Positions 61,616 through 64,000 of a stretch of 64,000 nt of DNA are shown piece after piece. The notes under the pieces were generated by a model, which was not told the DNA's origin, did not search any database, and saw only the letters and a program-made list of their open reading frames with translations. The DNA comes from Scortum barcoo (Eukaryota; Chordata; Actinopteri; Centrarchiformes; Terapontidae): positions 10,501,001 to 10,565,000 of the forward strand of contig CM041553.1 of the NCBI GenBank assembly GCA_023238725.1. Reading direction: 5' to 3'. Made by a program: the position numbers and the translations under genes. The stretch's first letter is position 1. Each line of letters begins with the position of its first letter.

Positions 61616-63160
61616 ACTGGGGTAAATTTTGAAGTAACCAGTGTGGAGTTCGTGTTTTCTTTGCATAATATAGAAGGTCAAACATATACTTGTGATATTT
61701 TGTAGATTCTTCTCAGTATTGCATTGAAAAGCTGCTATTCTTTCAGGTGTAATAGGTCTAATGAGACCAAATGCTCACCTGAGCAGAGGCAAATAACAAA
61801 TGTGAATGGCTTATAAGGCTAATTAGGAGCCCATTAAGCTCACAGTTATTAGGCACTAATACTGGTGTCAGCTTCCAAAGACTAATGAGGTAGCGTTCTA
61901 GGCCAATTACACTTGCACTTACACATTTCTAATATGCTTGTATGTGCATTGTGCGCTTGGCCCTGACTTTGACCATTATAAATGATCACTGCAGGCGGAT
62001 TGGCACAGTCTGCATGCTGGACAGGTGCATAACGTTTAAAAGACAGAAAGGGAGAGGAGTAAATGGAAGGTTTAGAGCTAAAGGTAGCGACACACAGCGC
62101 ACCTGGGGAGCAGAAGAGAGGAAGGCAACTGACCCGGTAGTCAGACGGTCACTAACTGGTTTTATCCGTCTTTTGCTTTACACATTAACCAGCAGTTGTC
62201 CCCGTCCTGCTGTCTCTTCTCATCCTAAATTTCCTTTTCTTTTAAACACCAATAATTGTTGCATCAGTAGGAATGCATCTGCATCACCTGAGTAGCTGGA
62301 AACAAGGATGTGGCAGTGCAGTCTTTTGATTGGACAGCGGCCCCCAGCGGTCGGGCAAGGAATGATCATTGATACCGAAAACTTAGAGGATTGGAAACAT
62401 GTTTGCTTTTGGGACAAAATGCATTTTTACAAAGTGAGCACATTTTTGTCAAATTTTCCTACAATTGGATACCTGCAACATAACACAAGCAACAGTACTC
62501 AGTCTGTAAAATATGAGTTGTGTAAATGCTTTTTCTGCGAACAGGGATGAGAGGGTAAACAATGTCCATGATTGCAGGACAGGTTCGAGGCTTTAACGTC
62601 TGTCACATCCCCTTTTTCATCTGACAAGCTCACTGTCCTCTGTAAAATTTAAGTTACCGATTTACAGCAAAAGCTTCAGGATCTTTGACGGGATTGACGG
62701 GAGACTAGACTGCGGCAACACCTCAAGTGTGTCGAATTACTGCAGTACCGAAGTAATATTTCGTTCACCAATTGAGAAAGTAATATTCAATCCTCCGTCA
62801 GGTTTCAGGTTTCATCTCTCTCAAGTATCAAGTCCCTTTATTGAGTTGTGTCTAATTGGTAAATGGAAGTGGACGGACAGCACATTACTGGGAAAGCTGC
62901 TGCTAGTTTTATTCTTATATGTAGAAGAAACAGTATTTTATAACATAATGAATTTAATCTGTTCCTCCTGTCTGGTTGCAGCGCTCCCTTCCAGTTTTAC
63001 CATGGGGTGTTAGGTAGAGCTCGATGTCCCTATACCCTCATCTCCTCTTCTCAGATTTAAACATGCCCTGTAAGTCTGTCCATCTTGTCTCTGTTTCTCT
63101 TTTGTGTACTTTTCGGAGGTCATATGATAATACTACCCTTTAATTGCTCAAAATCCTTTT

Positions 63161-63161
<1 letters not shown>

Positions 63162-63191
<30 letters not shown>
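63162..63191. repeat. (AC)n microsatellite
   Basis: About 14 pure units. Confidence 0.95.
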
Positions 63192-63193
<2 letters not shown>

Positions 63194-63553
63194 GTCCTTG
63201 AGTACATTTTTCTTTCTAGTTTGATGTAAAATGGATTAAGCTGTGCCTCTTTCTCTCTTAAACCTTAAGACCCCCTGCAGATGCCCGAATCGTTCGATCA
63301 CTTAACACGCACACACAGACAAATGTTTGCGGCCGAGCATTTTTCACATGCAGCCTCGCCAGGAGTGCGGCCGCGAACACGCAGACTCTCGAATTTGTGT
63401 GATTACTCAAGCACTCGTGGATAATTCTGCCTGGAGCAGAAAACGTTTTTTTTTTTCCCCTCATCCTTTAGTCCACTTCAGAGCGAGAGAGGGAGAACAA
63501 GCTGACGTAAAGATAATAAGTTGCGGAAAGACTTGATGGTAACATGTCCCTCC

Positions 63554-63850
63554 CAGTGGCGGGCCGTGCATTTGGTACCTGGGCCTTCAGTGGGTTAGGG
63601 TTAGGGTTAGGGTTTACCGACTTAATCCTCCACTATGACGTTACAATTATACAAGCCATCAATACTATACAAAAAACGCAATATAACAAGGCCTGGTATT
63701 ACAGATGTCCTGTTCAGACCTGTCTTGAGTGATCGGATTTCAAGTGTCCTGCTCTGAATGCGTCCATTCAGACCTGGTATTAAAATGCATCTTCAATGCG
63801 TCTTGAGTGGCCACATGGATATCCGGATCTCGCTAACCGCTAACCATGCT
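63554..63850. mobile_element. probable transposon end with internal telomere-like repeat
   Basis: CAGTGGCGGGCCGTGCATTT (63554-63573) then GGTACCTGGGCCTTCAGTG look like a hAT-type terminal region (CAGTGGCGG start). A TTAGGG array follows. Beyond it TTCAGACCTG, CCTGGTATTA and TCTTGAGTG each occur twice within about 130 bases. The other end lies outside or is unrecognisable. Confidence 0.4.
63592..63614 (+). repeat. interstitial telomere-like (TTAGGG)n
   Basis: GGG followed by three perfect TTAGGG units and TT. It is short and embedded in transposon-like sequence, so it is probably part of the element and not a chromosome-fusion scar. Confidence 0.85.
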
Positions 63851-64000
63851 GTATGCTAATAAACACAGAGAGACAGCTGTTAGAAGACTTTCTTCTGGAG
63901 GTTTCCTTCTGATTTTTTTTACATATATTCATCATTATACAGCGGCAGGATGTTTATGAGGCGAGAGAGGGAGGGGGGTGAGGGAGCGAGAGAGAGAGGC

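Larger units (their letters stand above)
46826..64000 (+). other. tusc3: 5' part of tusc3 intron 1
   Basis: From the donor to the window end I found no acceptor followed by the conserved second-exon coding block of the family (around LMEW and MNGDKF). The first 800 bases carry repeated GGAAGTG motifs (reported as a finding). The rest is mostly unique AT-rich sequence with pyrimidine-rich blocks (54180-54260, 54510-54860, 55740-55940), degenerate short-period tracts (49200-49420, 55040-55380) and transposon remnants near 57.4-58.0, 60.2-60.9 and 63.55-63.85 kb. 50531-54180 has no recognised repeat beyond short palindromes. Confidence 0.7.

Noticed and set aside
46826..64000. Search for tusc3 exon 2
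   Set aside because: No acceptor followed by the LMEW...MNGDKF coding block; assumed beyond the window.

Overview
The window reads as genomic DNA from a teleost fish, probably a percomorph. It has almost no open coding sequence, an extreme density of (CA)n/(TG)n, (CT)n/(GA)n and homopolymer tracts, fish-type tRNA-derived SINE copies with an ATGG tail, and TTAA-flanked and hAT-like miniature transposons. Only two stretches can be supported as protein-coding, and both are first exons.

The first is on the minus strand at 38438-38476. It encodes MDRSTSLDIEALK followed by a consensus splice donor and matches the N-terminus of zeta-sarcoglycan (sgcz). The second is on the plus strand at 46721-46825. 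It encodes a 35-residue signal-peptide exon ending GGGQKKKE followed by a splice donor and matches exon 1 of tusc3, an OST3/OST6-family oligosaccharyltransferase subunit. The two genes lie head to head with about 8.2 kb between their start codons. SGCZ and TUSC3 are also divergent neighbours on human 8p22, so the two calls support each other.

Layout: 1-38437 is the 5' part of sgcz intron 1 (transcribed right to left). 37560-39180 is the CpG-rich sgcz promoter, exon and leader region. About 39180-46620 is the intergenic spacer, with a 330-bp polypurine block, pyrimidine-rich stretches, a decayed transposase-like fragment and a perfect 33-bp-stem inverted repeat. 46625-46825 is the compact tusc3 promoter (ETS and CCAAT motifs) and exon 1. 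46826-64000 is the 5' part of tusc3 intron 1, with a MITE nested in a SINE, hAT-like fragments and a short interstitial telomere-like array. Exon 2 of neither gene was recognised, so both first introns run past the window edges.

No tRNA, rRNA, CRISPR array or recognisable microRNA was found. Almost all the longer open frames are low-complexity translations of CT/GA or CA/TG tracts. The points of most interest are the perfect inverted repeat at 45950-46024, the nested transposon at 57421-57993, the non-B-DNA-prone tracts beside the promoters, and several non-repetitive intronic blocks that look like conserved noncoding elements but need alignment to prove it.
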